Assembly: GCF_008011665.1 (NCBI RefSeq) | Contig: NZ_VOWJ01000019.1 | Span: 1 to 64,000, forward strand | DNA length: 64,000 nucleotides | DNA from: Campylobacter volucris | GTDB taxonomy: Bacteria > Campylobacterota > Campylobacteria > Campylobacterales > Campylobacteraceae | Direction: 5' to 3' | Part shown: in pieces, positions 1 through 11,365 of the stretch | How positions within the stretch are numbered: position 1 is the first letter of the stretch | Layout: each line of letters starts with the position of its first letter | Position numbers and translations under genes: made by a program | The notes under the pieces: generated by a model | What the model saw: the letters and a program-made list of their open reading frames with translations, nothing else | Told to the model about the DNA's origin: nothing | The model's database searches: none

Positions 1-95
1 AAAATATCACCTTTTTTAATGCCTAAATTTTCAAAAGCTTTTATTAAATCAAAATTTGAGTATTTTTTATTATTGTGCTCTAAAAAGTATTTCAT
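1..95 (-). CDS. N-terminal fragment of an AAC(3)-like N-acetyltransferase, cut by the window edge
   Basis: An open frame starts at the ATG at 95-93 and runs off the left edge (31 codons visible). The peptide begins MKYFLEHNNKKYSNFDLI and continues to KAFENLGIKKGDI, the usual start of aminoglycoside 3-N-acetyltransferase-type proteins found beside Cj1295 in C. jejuni flagellar glycan loci (Cj1296/Cj1297/Cj1298 area). Its ATG overlaps the TGA of the upstream gene (ATGA), so the two are probably translated together. The family assignment rests on about 30 residues plus gene order. In this setting such a protein more likely acylates a nucleotide sugar than an antibiotic (inference). Confidence 0.5.
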   Translation of the reverse strand, partial: MKYFLEHNNKKYSNFDLIKAFENLGIKKGDI

Positions 96-1350
96 ATTAT
101 AAGTCCATTTTCTTTTAATTTTTCTATTAATTCTTTTATTTCATAAGCTTGTAAATTTAATTTATCAGCTATATCTAAAACATCATTTTTTCCATCACAA
201 TAAGCTAAAAAATTACAAGATAATGGTATATCATTTGTAGAATTAGTGTTTATGGTATGATACAACCCTCTTTTTCCTAAATTGGGTTCGCAAATTGTTG
301 TATTTTTATAAGTTGCGTTTATTTCTAAATTCATTATGATTTCTTGCATAGCTTTTAAACCGCCTTGTAAGCCTTTTTCGCTTATGAAATTTAAATCATC
401 TTTACTAGTGTGATATTCTTTATAATCACCAAATCTAGTTCTACATATGCAAACTACTGGTAAATTTACCAAAGGTGAGCAATATTGTCTTTCATCTGAT
501 CCTCTATCTACAAAGGAAAAGCTTTTAAAATTTTCTTTATTTTTTAAAGTATAAAGTGCTACTTTATCAGCTAGAGTATTTTCGCTTGGAGAGTGGATCA
601 AAGAATAAGCATTATCATCACCTATGCAAGATAATACAAATCCAGCTTTAATATATTTTTGCAAATGATTTAAATTTTTATTTATATATACTATGGAGCC
701 TATGGTTTCAGGAATTATCACAAAACGATAATTATATTTTCTTTCTTTTTGTTTTAAAAGCCATTTTGCTAAAAATGTAGCTACTATAGGTCCGCTTAAT
801 TCATTATTTGCCATTGAAGGATGACAAAGATAAGTAGAGATTAAAATTTCTTCTTTATTATTTTGTGTGCTAGGTATTATAAAATCAGCATAATTTAAAA
901 TTCCATCAAAATGTTTTGCATCTATAAAAACTTTGTATTTTCCGTTTTTGAGTTTTGCTCTTTTTTCATGTTCTATGCAAAACCCCCATCTTTTTTTATA
1001 ATAGCTTGTTGCATAAGGTATAGCATCTGGATAATCTTCTATAGAGTATAAATACTCTTGTAACTCATCTAGTGAAATTTCATCATTTATACCTTCGCTA
1101 TAATTTAATACATATAAATTATTTTTTTTAAAATCGCAAATTTTTTCTCCATCTGGAGTTATGATGTAAGCATCATTTATTTGCCATTCTTGTGGCACTA
1201 CCCAATCATATACTTTAGTTCCGCTTTTTATGGAGTGAATTTTTAAAATACCCCCCCCATAGCATCATCAAGTATTTTTAAACTAGCTCTAAAACCAACT
1301 CCTGTGATACTTCTACAAATTGGAAAAAGTTTTTTAGCTAGTTCGTACAT
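92..1350 (-). CDS. Cj1295-like flagellin-glycan modification protein (DUF4910/aminopeptidase-like), phase-variable, OFF in this sequence
   Basis: The reading frame is split by a run of eight G (1251-1258, minus strand). From ATG 1350 it reads MYELAKKLFPICRSITG, then enters the G run and stops at TAA six codons after residue 30. With one more G (nine) the frame continues through ILKIHSIKSGTKVYDW into the downstream open frame (1198-92) and gives about 419 residues. The downstream part has the M28-like zinc peptidase pattern (STYLCHPSMANNELSG; GSDERQYCSP; EYHTSKDD). The C-terminal tail resembles a winged-helix segment. In C. jejuni the homologue Cj1295 is phase-variable and is linked to a dimethylglyceric-acid form of pseudaminic acid on flagellin. 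It follows pseC by 34 nt and overlaps the next gene by 4 nt. Start choice is uncertain: a better ribosome site (AAGGA) precedes ATGs at 1382/1379, which are out of frame. Confidence 0.85.
1251..1258 (-). repeat. Homopolymeric G8 tract (phase-variation switch)
   Basis: Eight C on the + strand equal eight G in the coding strand of the Cj1295-like gene, just after codon 30. Eight G give a stop within six codons; nine (or six) G join both halves. Such poly-G tracts change length by slipped-strand mispairing in Campylobacter, which lacks most mismatch repair genes (family knowledge). Confidence 0.9.
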
Positions 1351-1383
1351 GCCACACCCCAATTTTTACTAAATTTCATCATT

Positions 1384-3527
<2,144 letters not shown>

Positions 3528-3559
3528 TTATTAATTTAATTTATATCGTCAAAAAACAT

Positions 3560-4120
3560 TTATTTTAAAATTCTTGGTAAGGTTATACCTGTTTGATTTT
3601 GATATTTTCCTTTTTTGTCAGCATAAGTGATATCGCAAGATTCATCGCCTTGTAAAAATAAAACTTGAGCTATACCTTCATTTGCATAAATTTTTGCAGG
3701 AAGTGGAGTGGTGTTTGAAATTTCTATAGTAATATGTCCTTCAAAACCTGGCTCAAAAGGAGTTACATTGACTATAATACCACATCTTGCATAAGTGCTT
3801 TTTCCAAGACAAATAGCTAAAACATCTTTTGGCATTTTAAAATACTCTATGGTTCTTGCTAGGGCAAAAGAATTTGCAGGAACTATACAGACATCACCTT
3901 CAAAATCCACTACATTTTCTTCTACGAAATTTTTAGGATCTATCACGGTTGAATTTACATTGGTAAAAATTTTAAATTCTCTTCCTACTCTTATATCATA
4001 ACCATAGCTTGAAAGCCCATAACTAACCATACCTTTACCTATATTTGCTTCGCAAAATGGTTCTATCATTTTGTGTTCTAATGCCATTTTTTTGATCCAA
4101 TTATCTGCTTTTAAGCCCAT
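3560..4120 (-). CDS. dcd: dCTP deaminase
   Basis: A 186-residue trimeric dUTPase-superfamily enzyme that deaminates dCTP to dUTP for thymidylate supply. Recognisable parts are the substrate-binding stretch [19 protein letters not shown] (108-125) and the likely catalytic glutamate E133 in GHITIEISN, followed by the QVLFLQ strand. Length and order match Epsilonproteobacterial Dcd. It is divergent from accB with about 130 nt between them. No partner gene overlaps it. Confidence 0.93.
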   Translation of the reverse strand: MGLKADNWIKKMALEHKMIEPFCEANIGKGMVSYGLSSYGYDIRVGREFKIFTNVNSTVIDPKNFVEENVVDFEGDVCIVPANSFALARTIEYFKMPKDVLAICLGKSTYARCGIIVNVTPFEPGFEGHITIEISNTTPLPAKIYANEGIAQVLFLQGDESCDITYADKKGKYQNQTGITLPRILK

Positions 4121-4215
4121 GTTTTTCCTTTGAAAAAATTAAAGTAAATTTTTAAATTATATCTTAAAAATATGGTTAAAAATAAATAATTGAAGTTATT
4201 TTTAATATTTTTTTA

Positions 4216-4221
4216 TATAAT
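4216..4221 (+). promoter_or_regulatory. Probable -10 box of the accB-accC promoter
   Basis: TATAAT, 33 nt upstream of the accB ATG, within a T-rich tract (TTTAATATTTTTT) of the kind Campylobacter sigma-70 promoters use instead of a clear -35 box. AAGGAG at 4244-4249 is the accB ribosome site. Confidence 0.55.
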
Positions 4222-4254
4222 TATAAATTAAGTCTTATAAATCAAGGAGAATAT

Positions 4255-4701
4255 ATGACCAAAGAAGAGATAAAAGAGCTTATGGAGCTTTTTGCAAAAG
4301 CAAATGTAAGTAAAATTAAAATAAAAGAACAAGATGGATTTGAAATAGAACTTGAAAAAGATTTGTGCTGTGAATTACCAGCTCCAGCCCCAGTAGTTCC
4401 AGCACCACAACCAATTAATGTAAATGTTGTAAATGAAACAAAAACTGCTCCATCATCTAATAAACCTACTATAAATAGCCCTATGGTAGGAACATTTTAT
4501 CAAGCGCCAAGTCCAGGTGCAGCTCCTTTTGCTAAAGTGGGACAAACTATTAAAAAAGGAAGCACTATAGCTATTATTGAAGCAATGAAAATTATGAATG
4601 AAATTGAAGCTGAATATGATTGTAGGATAGTTGAAGTGTTAGTAGCTGATGGACAACCTGTAGAATTTGGTATGCCATTGTTTGTGGTGGAGAAATTATA
4701 A
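4255..4701 (+). CDS. accB: Biotin carboxyl carrier protein of acetyl-CoA carboxylase
   Basis: 148 residues: a helical N-terminus, a proline/alanine-rich linker (about 39-68), then the biotinyl domain. The biotinylated lysine is K112 in the EAMKIMN motif. It carries carboxybiotin from AccC to the carboxyltransferase in the first step of fatty acid synthesis. AccC starts 1 nt after its stop. The carboxyltransferase genes accA/accD are not in the window, as is usual in Campylobacter. Confidence 0.95.
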   Translation: MTKEEIKELMELFAKANVSKIKIKEQDGFEIELEKDLCCELPAPAPVVPAPQPINVNVVNETKTAPSSNKPTINSPMVGTFYQAPSPGAAPFAKVGQTIKKGSTIAIIEAMKIMNEIEAEYDCRIVEVLVADGQPVEFGMPLFVVEKL

Positions 4702-4702
4702 A

Positions 4703-6034
4703 ATGGAAATTAAAAAAATTTTAATTGCAAATCGTGGAGAGATTGCATTAAGAGCCTTAAGAACCGTCAAAGAGATGGGAAAAAAGGCAATTTGTGTGTA
4801 TTCAACTGCAGATAAAGATGCCTTGTATTTAAAATATGCTGATGCTAGTATTTGCATAGGAAGCGCAAGAAGCTCAGAAAGTTATTTAAATATACCAGCT
4901 ATTATAAGCGCGGCGGAGATAAGTGAGGCTGATGCGATTTTTCCAGGGTATGGATTTTTAAGTGAAAATCAAAATTTTGTAGAAATTTGTGCTAAGCATA
5001 ATATCAAATTTATAGGTCCTTCTGTGGCTGCTATGGCTCTAATGAGCGATAAAAGTAAAGCAAAGCAAGTTATGCAAAGAGCAGGTGTGCCTGTGATACC
5101 AGGAAGTGATGGAGCTTTAAATGGAGTTGAAGGAGCTAAAAAACTAGCTAAAGAAATAGGCTATCCTGTGATTTTAAAAGCTGCAGCAGGGGGTGGTGGC
5201 CGTGGTATGCGTGTAGTAGAAAAAGAAAGCGATCTTGAAAAAGCATATTGGTCAGCTGAAAGTGAAGCTATGAGTGCATTTGGAGATGGAACTATGTATA
5301 TGGAAAAATATATACAAAATCCACGTCATATAGAAGTGCAAGTCATAGGAGATAGCTTTGGTAATGTGATTCATATTGGAGAAAGAGATTGCTCTATGCA
5401 AAGAAGACATCAAAAACTTATAGAAGAATCTCCTGCAATTTTATTAGATGAAAAAACAAGAACAAGACTTCATGAAACTGCAGTGAAAGCTGCTAAGGCG
5501 ATTGGCTATGAAGGTGCGGGTACTTTTGAATTTTTAGTAGATAAAAATTTAGATTTTTATTTTATAGAAATGAATACGCGTTTGCAAGTTGAGCATTGTG
5601 TAAGTGAAATGGTAAGTGGTATAGATATAATTGAGCTTATGATTAAAGTAGCTGAGGGTTATCCTTTGCCAAAACAAGAAGAGATTAAACTTAAAGGTCA
5701 TTCTATAGAATGCAGAATTACTGCAGAAGATTCTAAAACTTTTCTACCATGCCCAGGCAAAATTACAAAATATGTAGCCCCAGCAGGAGCTAATGTAAGA
5801 ATGGAAAGTCATTGTTATCAAGATTATAGTGTGCCTCCTTATTATGATTCTATGATAGGAAAATTAGTTGTATGGGGTAAAGATAGAAATGCAGCAATTG
5901 CAAAAATGAAAATAGCCTTACACGAACTTATAGTAGGTGGAATTAAAACTACTAAAGATTTTCATTTAGCGATGATGGATAATGCAGATTTTATAAATAA
6001 TAACTATGATACAAATTATCTTTCAAGACATTAA
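4703..6034 (+). CDS. accC: Biotin carboxylase subunit of acetyl-CoA carboxylase
   Basis: 443 residues from the ATG at 4703 (MEIKKILIANRGEIA); the open frame extends 12 codons upstream into accB, but the protein family begins at MEIKKILIANRG. It has an ATP-grasp fold with the glycine-rich loop GGGGRGMRVV (163-172), the catalytic region EMNTRLQVEH and a biotin carboxylase C-terminal domain. It carboxylates biotin on AccB using ATP and bicarbonate. It forms a two-gene operon with accB and ends just before a strong hairpin. Confidence 0.95.
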   Translation: MEIKKILIANRGEIALRALRTVKEMGKKAICVYSTADKDALYLKYADASICIGSARSSESYLNIPAIISAAEISEADAIFPGYGFLSENQNFVEICAKHNIKFIGPSVAAMALMSDKSKAKQVMQRAGVPVIPGSDGALNGVEGAKKLAKEIGYPVILKAAAGGGGRGMRVVEKESDLEKAYWSAESEAMSAFGDGTMYMEKYIQNPRHIEVQVIGDSFGNVIHIGERDCSMQRRHQKLIEESPAILLDEKTRTRLHETAVKAAKAIGYEGAGTFEFLVDKNLDFYFIEMNTRLQVEHCVSEMVSGIDIIELMIKVAEGYPLPKQEEIKLKGHSIECRITAEDSKTFLPCPGKITKYVAPAGANVRMESHCYQDYSVPPYYDSMIGKLVVWGKDRNAAIAKMKIALHELIVGGIKTTKDFHLAMMDNADFINNNYDTNYLSRH

Positions 6035-6038
6035 TTAT

Positions 6039-6063
6039 GCTAAGATAGTTTGTCTATCTTAGC
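6039..6063. terminator. Bidirectional hairpin terminator between accC and the SurA-like gene
   Basis: A perfect 10-bp inverted repeat, GCTAAGATAG (6039-6048) and CTATCTTAGC (6054-6063), with a 5-nt loop. It lies between two convergent genes and includes the stop codon region of the minus-strand one. There is no long U run, so efficiency is a guess. Confidence 0.6.
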
Positions 6064-6881
6064 TCTTCTATATGGGCATTAGCTCTAATTTTATCAAGAT
6101 GATTTTTTAAGGCCTGTTCTTTTTGATGTATAGTGTATGCATTTGTGATTTGATCTTTGATTAAATCAAATTCTATAGGATTTTTACCATATTTTTCTTT
6201 GATAAAATAAATAATATAAGTATTTTCTCCATTTAATATAGGAGTGAAATTTCCAACCTTAGTGTTGTTGAGTAAAGCGAGTAATCTTGGATCAATATTA
6301 GATGCATTTAAACTGATAGCTTTAGATTTAATTTGTGAGTTTTTATACATTGGATTGTTTAAAAGTTTTTGTAAAAGCTCAGGATTAGTAGAATTATAAA
6401 CCACTAAATCAACATTAGAAAAAGTACTAAATTTATCAATATTGGTTTCATAAAAATGTTTTAATGTTTCCTCGTCGGTGTTGATTTTTGCATTTTGCAT
6501 AATGTTTTGGTAAAGTTTTTCTTTTTGAAGATCTTTTCTAACTTGTTTTTTAAAATTTTCAAAATCGAACCCATCTTTTTCTATTTTTACTTGTAAGCCA
6601 TTTATGTCAGTGTTGTTACTTCTTGCTATTTGATCTAGTTTTTTCTTAAGTTCAAAATTACTCACTTGAATTCCAAATTTTTTTGCTTCACTTGTTTGAA
6701 TTCTATCATCTACTAAAAAAGTTATAGCTTTTTGTTTATCTTTGGTATTGAGTTGTTTCATAGCTTGATTTATGTCATATATTGTAATAGGTTCATTTTC
6801 TACTATCATAGCTATTCCGCCTATATTTTGAGCATATAAAATACTTACAGCGAAAGAGCATGATATTAAAAATTTTTTCAT
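6054..6881 (-). CDS. Periplasmic SurA-like chaperone/peptidyl-prolyl isomerase (Cj1289-like)
   Basis: 275 residues from ATG 6881, chosen because AAAGG lies 7 nt upstream; 11 further in-frame upstream codons lack a ribosome site. MKKFLISCSFAVSILYAQ is a signal peptide. The N-terminal half is helical (NGLQVKIEKDGF, KQVRKDLQKEKLYQNIM), as in SurA chaperone lobes. The second half (about 150-245) looks like one parvulin-type domain with GNFTPILNGENTYIIYFI. A C-terminal helix follows. It is likely to escort outer-membrane proteins through the periplasm. C. jejuni Cj1289 is the matching protein by position and length. Whether its isomerase domain is active cannot be judged from sequence alone. Confidence 0.8.
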   Translation of the reverse strand: MKKFLISCSFAVSILYAQNIGGIAMIVENEPITIYDINQAMKQLNTKDKQKAITFLVDDRIQTSEAKKFGIQVSNFELKKKLDQIARSNNTDINGLQVKIEKDGFDFENFKKQVRKDLQKEKLYQNIMQNAKINTDEETLKHFYETNIDKFSTFSNVDLVVYNSTNPELLQKLLNNPMYKNSQIKSKAISLNASNIDPRLLALLNNTKVGNFTPILNGENTYIIYFIKEKYGKNPIEFDLIKDQITNAYTIHQKEQALKNHLDKIRANAHIEELR

Positions 6882-6946
6882 TTTAAAACCTTTATTTAAG
6901 TGTAAATATAGCATTATAACAATAAAAATTTAAAAAAGGTAAAAAT

Positions 6947-8341
6947 ATGCAAGAAATTTCTACGCGTTTTGCTCCTTCTCCTACTGGATATTTGCACATT
7001 GGAGGATTAAGAACAGCTTTGTATAATTATCTTTATGCAAGAAAAAATAATGGTAAATTTTTATTACGCATTGAAGATACTGATTTAAAAAGAAATTCAC
7101 AAGAAGCAACGCAAGCTATCATAGAAGCATTTAAATGGTGCGGGCTTGATTATGATGGCAAGATAGAATACCAATCTCAAAGATTTGAGATTTATAAAAA
7201 ATATATTCAAAAATTATTAGATGAGGGTAAGGCTTATTATTGTTATATGAGCAAAGAAGAACTTAATGAATTAAGAGCTAAGCAAGAAGCAAATAAGCAA
7301 AGACCAAAATATGATGGAAGATATAGAGATTTTAAAGGAATACCACCAAGTGGTATAGAGCCAGTGGTTCGTATAAAAGCTCCTCAAAGCGGAGAAATCA
7401 AATTTATAGATGGCATTAAAGGAGAAGTGAGTTTTCAGGCTGAAGATATTTTGGATGATTTTGTAATTGCAAGAAGTGATGGAAGTCCAATTTATAATTT
7501 AACAGTTGTAATTGATGATGCATTAATGGGAGTTAGTGATGTCATAAGAGGTGATGATCATTTATCTAATACTCCAAAACAAATTGTACTTTATGAAGCA
7601 CTTGGTTTTAAAATTCCAAAATTTTATCATGTTGCTATGATACATGGTGAAGATGGTAAAAAACTTTCTAAGCGTCATGGAGCAACGGATGTGATGGAAT
7701 ATAAAAATATGGGTATTTTACCTCAAGCTTTGTTAAATTTTTTGGTAAGACTTGGTTGGAGTCATGGGGATGATGAAATTTTTGATCTTGAGCAAATGAA
7801 AGAATTTTTTGATCCAAACCATATCAATAAAAGTGCATCTTGCTATAATTTTAAAAAGTTAGAATGGCTTAATGCTCATTATATTAAAACTTTATCTTTT
7901 GAAGAAATGAATCAACAACTAAAAGATTTAAATTTTGATTTAAGTCAATATGAAAAAGCAGGATTTTTACTTGATATGTTAAGAGAAAGGGCTAAAACTT
8001 TACATGATGTTATTAATGGGGCTAAAGTGTTACTAAATGACCCAAAAGAATACGATCAAAAAGCCATAGATAAATTTCTTAATGAAACAAATTTAACTTA
8101 TTTGGAAAAATACGCTAATGTTTTGGAAAATCAAAAAAAAGCTCATGAATTTGAAGAATTTACCAATAAATTTTTAGAAGAAAATGGGTTGAAATTAAAA
8201 GATTTGGCTCAAGCTATACGCATTGCATTAACTGGAAGTTCTGTAAGTCCTAGTATATTTGAAGTATTAGAATTTTTAGGAGTGCAAAAATGTAAGTTTA
8301 GGGTTGAAAATTTATTACGATATATGAAGGAAAAACGATGA
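6947..8341 (+). CDS. gltX: Glutamyl-tRNA synthetase (second GluRS, GltX2 type)
   Basis: 464 residues, class I aminoacyl-tRNA synthetase with the HIGH-type motif GYLHIGG (14-20) and KMSKS-type KKLSKRHG near 237-245. It charges glutamate onto tRNA. Epsilonproteobacteria carry two GluRS paralogues, one of which may favour tRNA-Gln ahead of the GatCAB amidotransferase. Position next to the malic enzyme gene matches Cj1288 (gltX2). Its stop overlaps maeB by 4 nt (ATGA). Confidence 0.93.
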   Translation: MQEISTRFAPSPTGYLHIGGLRTALYNYLYARKNNGKFLLRIEDTDLKRNSQEATQAIIEAFKWCGLDYDGKIEYQSQRFEIYKKYIQKLLDEGKAYYCYMSKEELNELRAKQEANKQRPKYDGRYRDFKGIPPSGIEPVVRIKAPQSGEIKFIDGIKGEVSFQAEDILDDFVIARSDGSPIYNLTVVIDDALMGVSDVIRGDDHLSNTPKQIVLYEALGFKIPKFYHVAMIHGEDGKKLSKRHGATDVMEYKNMGILPQALLNFLVRLGWSHGDDEIFDLEQMKEFFDPNHINKSASCYNFKKLEWLNAHYIKTLSFEEMNQQLKDLNFDLSQYEKAGFLLDMLRERAKTLHDVINGAKVLLNDPKEYDQKAIDKFLNETNLTYLEKYANVLENQKKAHEFEEFTNKFLEENGLKLKDLAQAIRIALTGSSVSPSIFEVLEFLGVQKCKFRVENLLRYMKEKR

Positions 8342-9579
8342 ATTTAAAAGAAGAAGCCTTAAAATACCACATAGGTGGTAAAATTGATGTAATAGCTCGC
8401 AAACCTATGGATAGTGCTCATGATTTATCATTAGCTTATTCTCCAGGGGTTGCGCAACCATGCTTAGAGATAGCAAAAGACAAAGAATTGGTTTATCAAT
8501 ATACCAATAAAGCAAACTTGGTAGCTGTGGTAAGTGATGGAAGTGCGGTTTTAGGTCTTGGCGATATAGGTGCAAGTGCTAGTAAGCCTGTCATGGAAGG
8601 AAAGGCGTGTTTATTTAAAAAATTTGCTAATGTAAATGCTTATGATTTAGAAATAGATGCACACAGCGTAGATGAAATTGTTACTTTTTGTAAAGCTATA
8701 GCTCCTACTTTTGGGGGGATAAATTTAGAAGATATTTCAGCACCAAAATGTTTTGAAATAGAAGCAGCTTTGCAAGATCTTGGAATTCCTGTGATGCACG
8801 ATGATCAACATGGAACTGCTATTATTTCTACAGCAGGGCTTATAAATGCTATGGAAATTAGTGGTAAAAAATTTGAAGATATTAAGGTTGTAGTTAGTGG
8901 AGCAGGTGCAGCAGGTATTGCAAGCGCTAGAATGTATAGAAATTTAGGCGTAAAAAATATTATTCTAGTAGATAGTAAAGGTGTTGTTAATACCCAAAGA
9001 GATGATTTAAATAAATATAAATTAGAATTTATTAGTGATACTAAAGTGATGACTTTGAAAGAAGCATTAAAAGATGCAGATGTATTTTTAGGGCTTAGTG
9101 CTCCAAAAATTTTAAATGATGAGATGATTTTATCTATGGCAAAAGATCCTGTGATTTTTGCACTAGCTAATCCTATCCCTGAAGTTATGCCTGAAGATGT
9201 AAAAAGAGTAAGAGGTGATGCTATAGTAGGAACTGGTAGGAGTGATTATCCAAATCAAATCAACAATGTTTTAGGCTTTCCTTTTATTTTTAGAGGGGCT
9301 TTGGATGTTAGAGCTACAAAAATTACAGAAAATATGAAAGTAGCAGCTGCAAAAGCTTTGGCAGATTTGGCTAAGCTTGAAGTTACTGATGAGGTAAAAC
9401 AAGCTTATAATGTAGAAGAATTAAAATTTGGTAGAGATTATGTTATACCAAAACCTTTTGATACAAGAGTAAAAGCCTTAGTTAGCACAGCGGTTGCTGC
9501 TGCTGCATTTAAAGATGGTGTTACAAAAATAAAAGAATTTGATGAGAAAAAGTATTTTGAAAGTTTAAAAAATGAATAA
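8338..9579 (+). CDS. maeB: NADP-type malic enzyme (malate oxidoreductase)
   Basis: 413 residues, the short bacterial form without the phosphotransacetylase tail. It carries the malic-enzyme signature YSPGVAQPC (34-42), the nucleotide-binding [16 protein letters not shown] (about 184-199) and the metal region MHDDQHGTA. It decarboxylates malate to pyruvate with reduction of NAD(P). It is co-translated with gltX (4-nt overlap) and upp (8-nt overlap). Cofactor preference cannot be fixed from sequence here. Confidence 0.92.
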   Translation: MNLKEEALKYHIGGKIDVIARKPMDSAHDLSLAYSPGVAQPCLEIAKDKELVYQYTNKANLVAVVSDGSAVLGLGDIGASASKPVMEGKACLFKKFANVNAYDLEIDAHSVDEIVTFCKAIAPTFGGINLEDISAPKCFEIEAALQDLGIPVMHDDQHGTAIISTAGLINAMEISGKKFEDIKVVVSGAGAAGIASARMYRNLGVKNIILVDSKGVVNTQRDDLNKYKLEFISDTKVMTLKEALKDADVFLGLSAPKILNDEMILSMAKDPVIFALANPIPEVMPEDVKRVRGDAIVGTGRSDYPNQINNVLGFPFIFRGALDVRATKITENMKVAAAKALADLAKLEVTDEVKQAYNVEELKFGRDYVIPKPFDTRVKALVSTAVAAAAFKDGVTKIKEFDEKKYFESLKNE

Positions 9580-10198
9580 TATAAATTTAGTTTCACATCC
9601 TTTAATAGAGCATAAATTAGCTATATTAAGGGATAAAAATACTAAACCTTTTCATTTTAGAATGTTAATAGATGAGATAACTTCTTATTTGTTGTATGAA
9701 TCTACAAAGGATTTAACTTTAAAAGAAGTTAATATCAACACTCCTATAGTTAAAACCAAAGCAAGAAAAATAAATCAAAAAATAATGATTTGTCCTATAT
9801 TAAGAGCAGCTTTAGGAATGCTTGATAGTGTATTTAAACTTATACCTGATGCTAGTGTAGGTTTTTTAGGTTTTGCTAGAGATGAACAAACTTTAGAAAG
9901 TAAGCTTTATTTTCAAAAATTACCAAAAAATGCTAGTTCAAGAGTCGCTATAATCATAGATCCTATGTTTGCAACAGGCTCTACAGCTATAAATGCTTGT
10001 GATCTTTTGAAAAAATATGGAGTTAAAGATATAAAATTTATAAGCTTAGTAGCCTCTCCAATAGGACTTGAAAATTTTAATAAGTTTCATAAAGATGTCA
10101 AAATTTATGTAGCTAGCATAGATGAGTGTTTAAATGAAAATGGATACATAGTTCCAGGTCTTGGTGATGCTGGTGATAGGGTATTTAATACTTTATGA
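9572..10198 (+). CDS. upp: Uracil phosphoribosyltransferase
   Basis: 208 residues with the PRPP-binding loop IIDPMFATGSTA (128-139) and the C-terminal uracil-binding stretch GYIVPGLGDAGDR. It makes UMP from uracil and PRPP (pyrimidine salvage, cytosol). It overlaps maeB by 8 nt and mqnA by 4 nt, making it part of the same tightly packed transcript. Confidence 0.94.
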   Translation: MNNINLVSHPLIEHKLAILRDKNTKPFHFRMLIDEITSYLLYESTKDLTLKEVNINTPIVKTKARKINQKIMICPILRAALGMLDSVFKLIPDASVGFLGFARDEQTLESKLYFQKLPKNASSRVAIIIDPMFATGSTAINACDLLKKYGVKDIKFISLVASPIGLENFNKFHKDVKIYVASIDECLNENGYIVPGLGDAGDRVFNTL

Positions 10199-10863
10199 TT
10201 TTTGGGAAGATTGATTACTTAAATTTACTTCCTTTGCATATTTATCTTAAAAGAATGCCTTTGCCTACTTATGTAAAAAAAACTACAGAATATAAAAAAG
10301 GCGTTCCTGCTAAACTTAATAAATGTTTATATTATAGACACATTGACGCTGCAATTATCTCAAGTATTGAAAGTCGTTTAAAAAAATATAAAACTTTAAA
10401 TATAGGAATTTGTGCAAATAAAAAGGTTGAAAGTGTTTTGGTAAAAAAAAATACTCAACATAAAGATGATGCAAGTTCAGCCACTTCTAATGCTCTAGCA
10501 AAAGTTTTAAGACAAAATGGTGAAGTGATTATCGGAGATAGGGCTTTAAGGCTTTTTTTGCAAAATCCAAATGATTATATTGATTTGTGTAAATTATGGC
10601 ATGAAAAAACAAATTTACCTTTTGTATTTGCTAGATTTTCTTGTGTGAAAAATTTTTCAAGTTATAAAAAAATAATGAATCAATTTGTTAAAAGTAAAAT
10701 TTTTATACCCCAATATATTTTGATTCATTATTCTCACTCAAGAAAGCTTTCTCAAAGCGATATTAAGGATTATTTGCGGTTAATTTATTATAAAATTGAT
10801 ACTAAAGAGCAATTAGCGTTGAAGAAATTTTTATTTAGTGTTAAAAATAAAAAAAGCTTATAA
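10195..10863 (+). CDS. mqnA: Chorismate dehydratase (MqnA), futalosine menaquinone pathway
   Basis: 222 residues of the MqnA/MqnD periplasmic-binding-protein fold. It opens IFGKIDYLNLLPLHIYLK, as in MqnA proteins, and has the mid-protein GDRALRLF and LPFVFARFSC strands. It dehydrates chorismate to 3-enolpyruvylbenzoate, the first step of menaquinone synthesis by the futalosine route used in Campylobacter. It starts with an ATGA overlap on upp. Its 3' end overlaps the convergent lipoprotein gene by 23 nt. The match to Cj1285 by order supports the call. Confidence 0.8.
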   Translation: MIFGKIDYLNLLPLHIYLKRMPLPTYVKKTTEYKKGVPAKLNKCLYYRHIDAAIISSIESRLKKYKTLNIGICANKKVESVLVKKNTQHKDDASSATSNALAKVLRQNGEVIIGDRALRLFLQNPNDYIDLCKLWHEKTNLPFVFARFSCVKNFSSYKKIMNQFVKSKIFIPQYILIHYSHSRKLSQSDIKDYLRLIYYKIDTKEQLALKKFLFSVKNKKSL

Positions 10864-11365
10864 TTTGCTCGATAATTTTATCTTCTAAGGCTTGTTTAAC
10901 ATCGTTTAAATTTCCAAGATGGGTAGTTCTGGCTAAAAGTGAAGTTTTTTGAGATAAATTATGTGAATTAATTTGTAAATTTACTTGCATAATATAGTAG
11001 TTTTCTACTTCCATTTCAAACACATCATCAATTCTATCAAAATTATTAAAAAAGAATTTAGTATTAGAAGAACGCAATCTTTGAGCATAAGAATATTTTT
11101 TAAAATCAACTATATTGATAAAAATATCATAATCAGCATTTTTATCTTTTAAATTAAAATTTAAATCTTTGAATTTCTCAATTAGTTTATTTTCCAAATT
11201 AGTAGGAATTTTTGAGGGATTGTGAATGTGTAAATTGATACTTTGATTTTTCTTTGCTTGTATAAAAATACCCTCATTATTAGTTTGAATGAGGGCTTTA
11301 GTTTTAAATGAACAAGCGTTTAAAAAAAGCGCAAAAAATATGATAAATATACTATTTTTGAGCAT
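10841..11365 (-). CDS. Small outer-membrane lipoprotein (Cj1381-like)
   Basis: 174 residues from ATG 11365. The signal peptide is hydrophobic (NSIFIIFFALF) and ends in the lipobox LNAC, so Cys18 should be lipidated. The mature part is basic at first, then contains an alternating hydrophobic region without recognised motifs (YIMQVNLQINSHNLSQKTS). Function is unknown. It overlaps the end of the dsbC-like gene by 14 nt, so the pair is probably one transcript, as Cj1380-Cj1381 in C. jejuni. Confidence 0.7.
   Translation of the reverse strand: MLKNSIFIIFFALFLNACSFKTKALIQTNNEGIFIQAKKNQSINLHIHNPSKIPTNLENKLIEKFKDLNFNLKDKNADYDIFINIVDFKKYSYAQRLRSSNTKFFFNNFDRIDDVFEMEVENYYIMQVNLQINSHNLSQKTSLLARTTHLGNLNDVKQALEDKIIEQIISFFYF

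Noticed and set aside
5188-5192. G5 run in accC
   Set aside because: Part of the conserved ATP-grasp glycine loop, too short to switch and in an essential gene.
8712-8717. G6 run in maeB as a possible phase switch
   Set aside because: It encodes conserved glycines of malic enzyme, is shorter than known switching tracts, and the gene is metabolic and intact.
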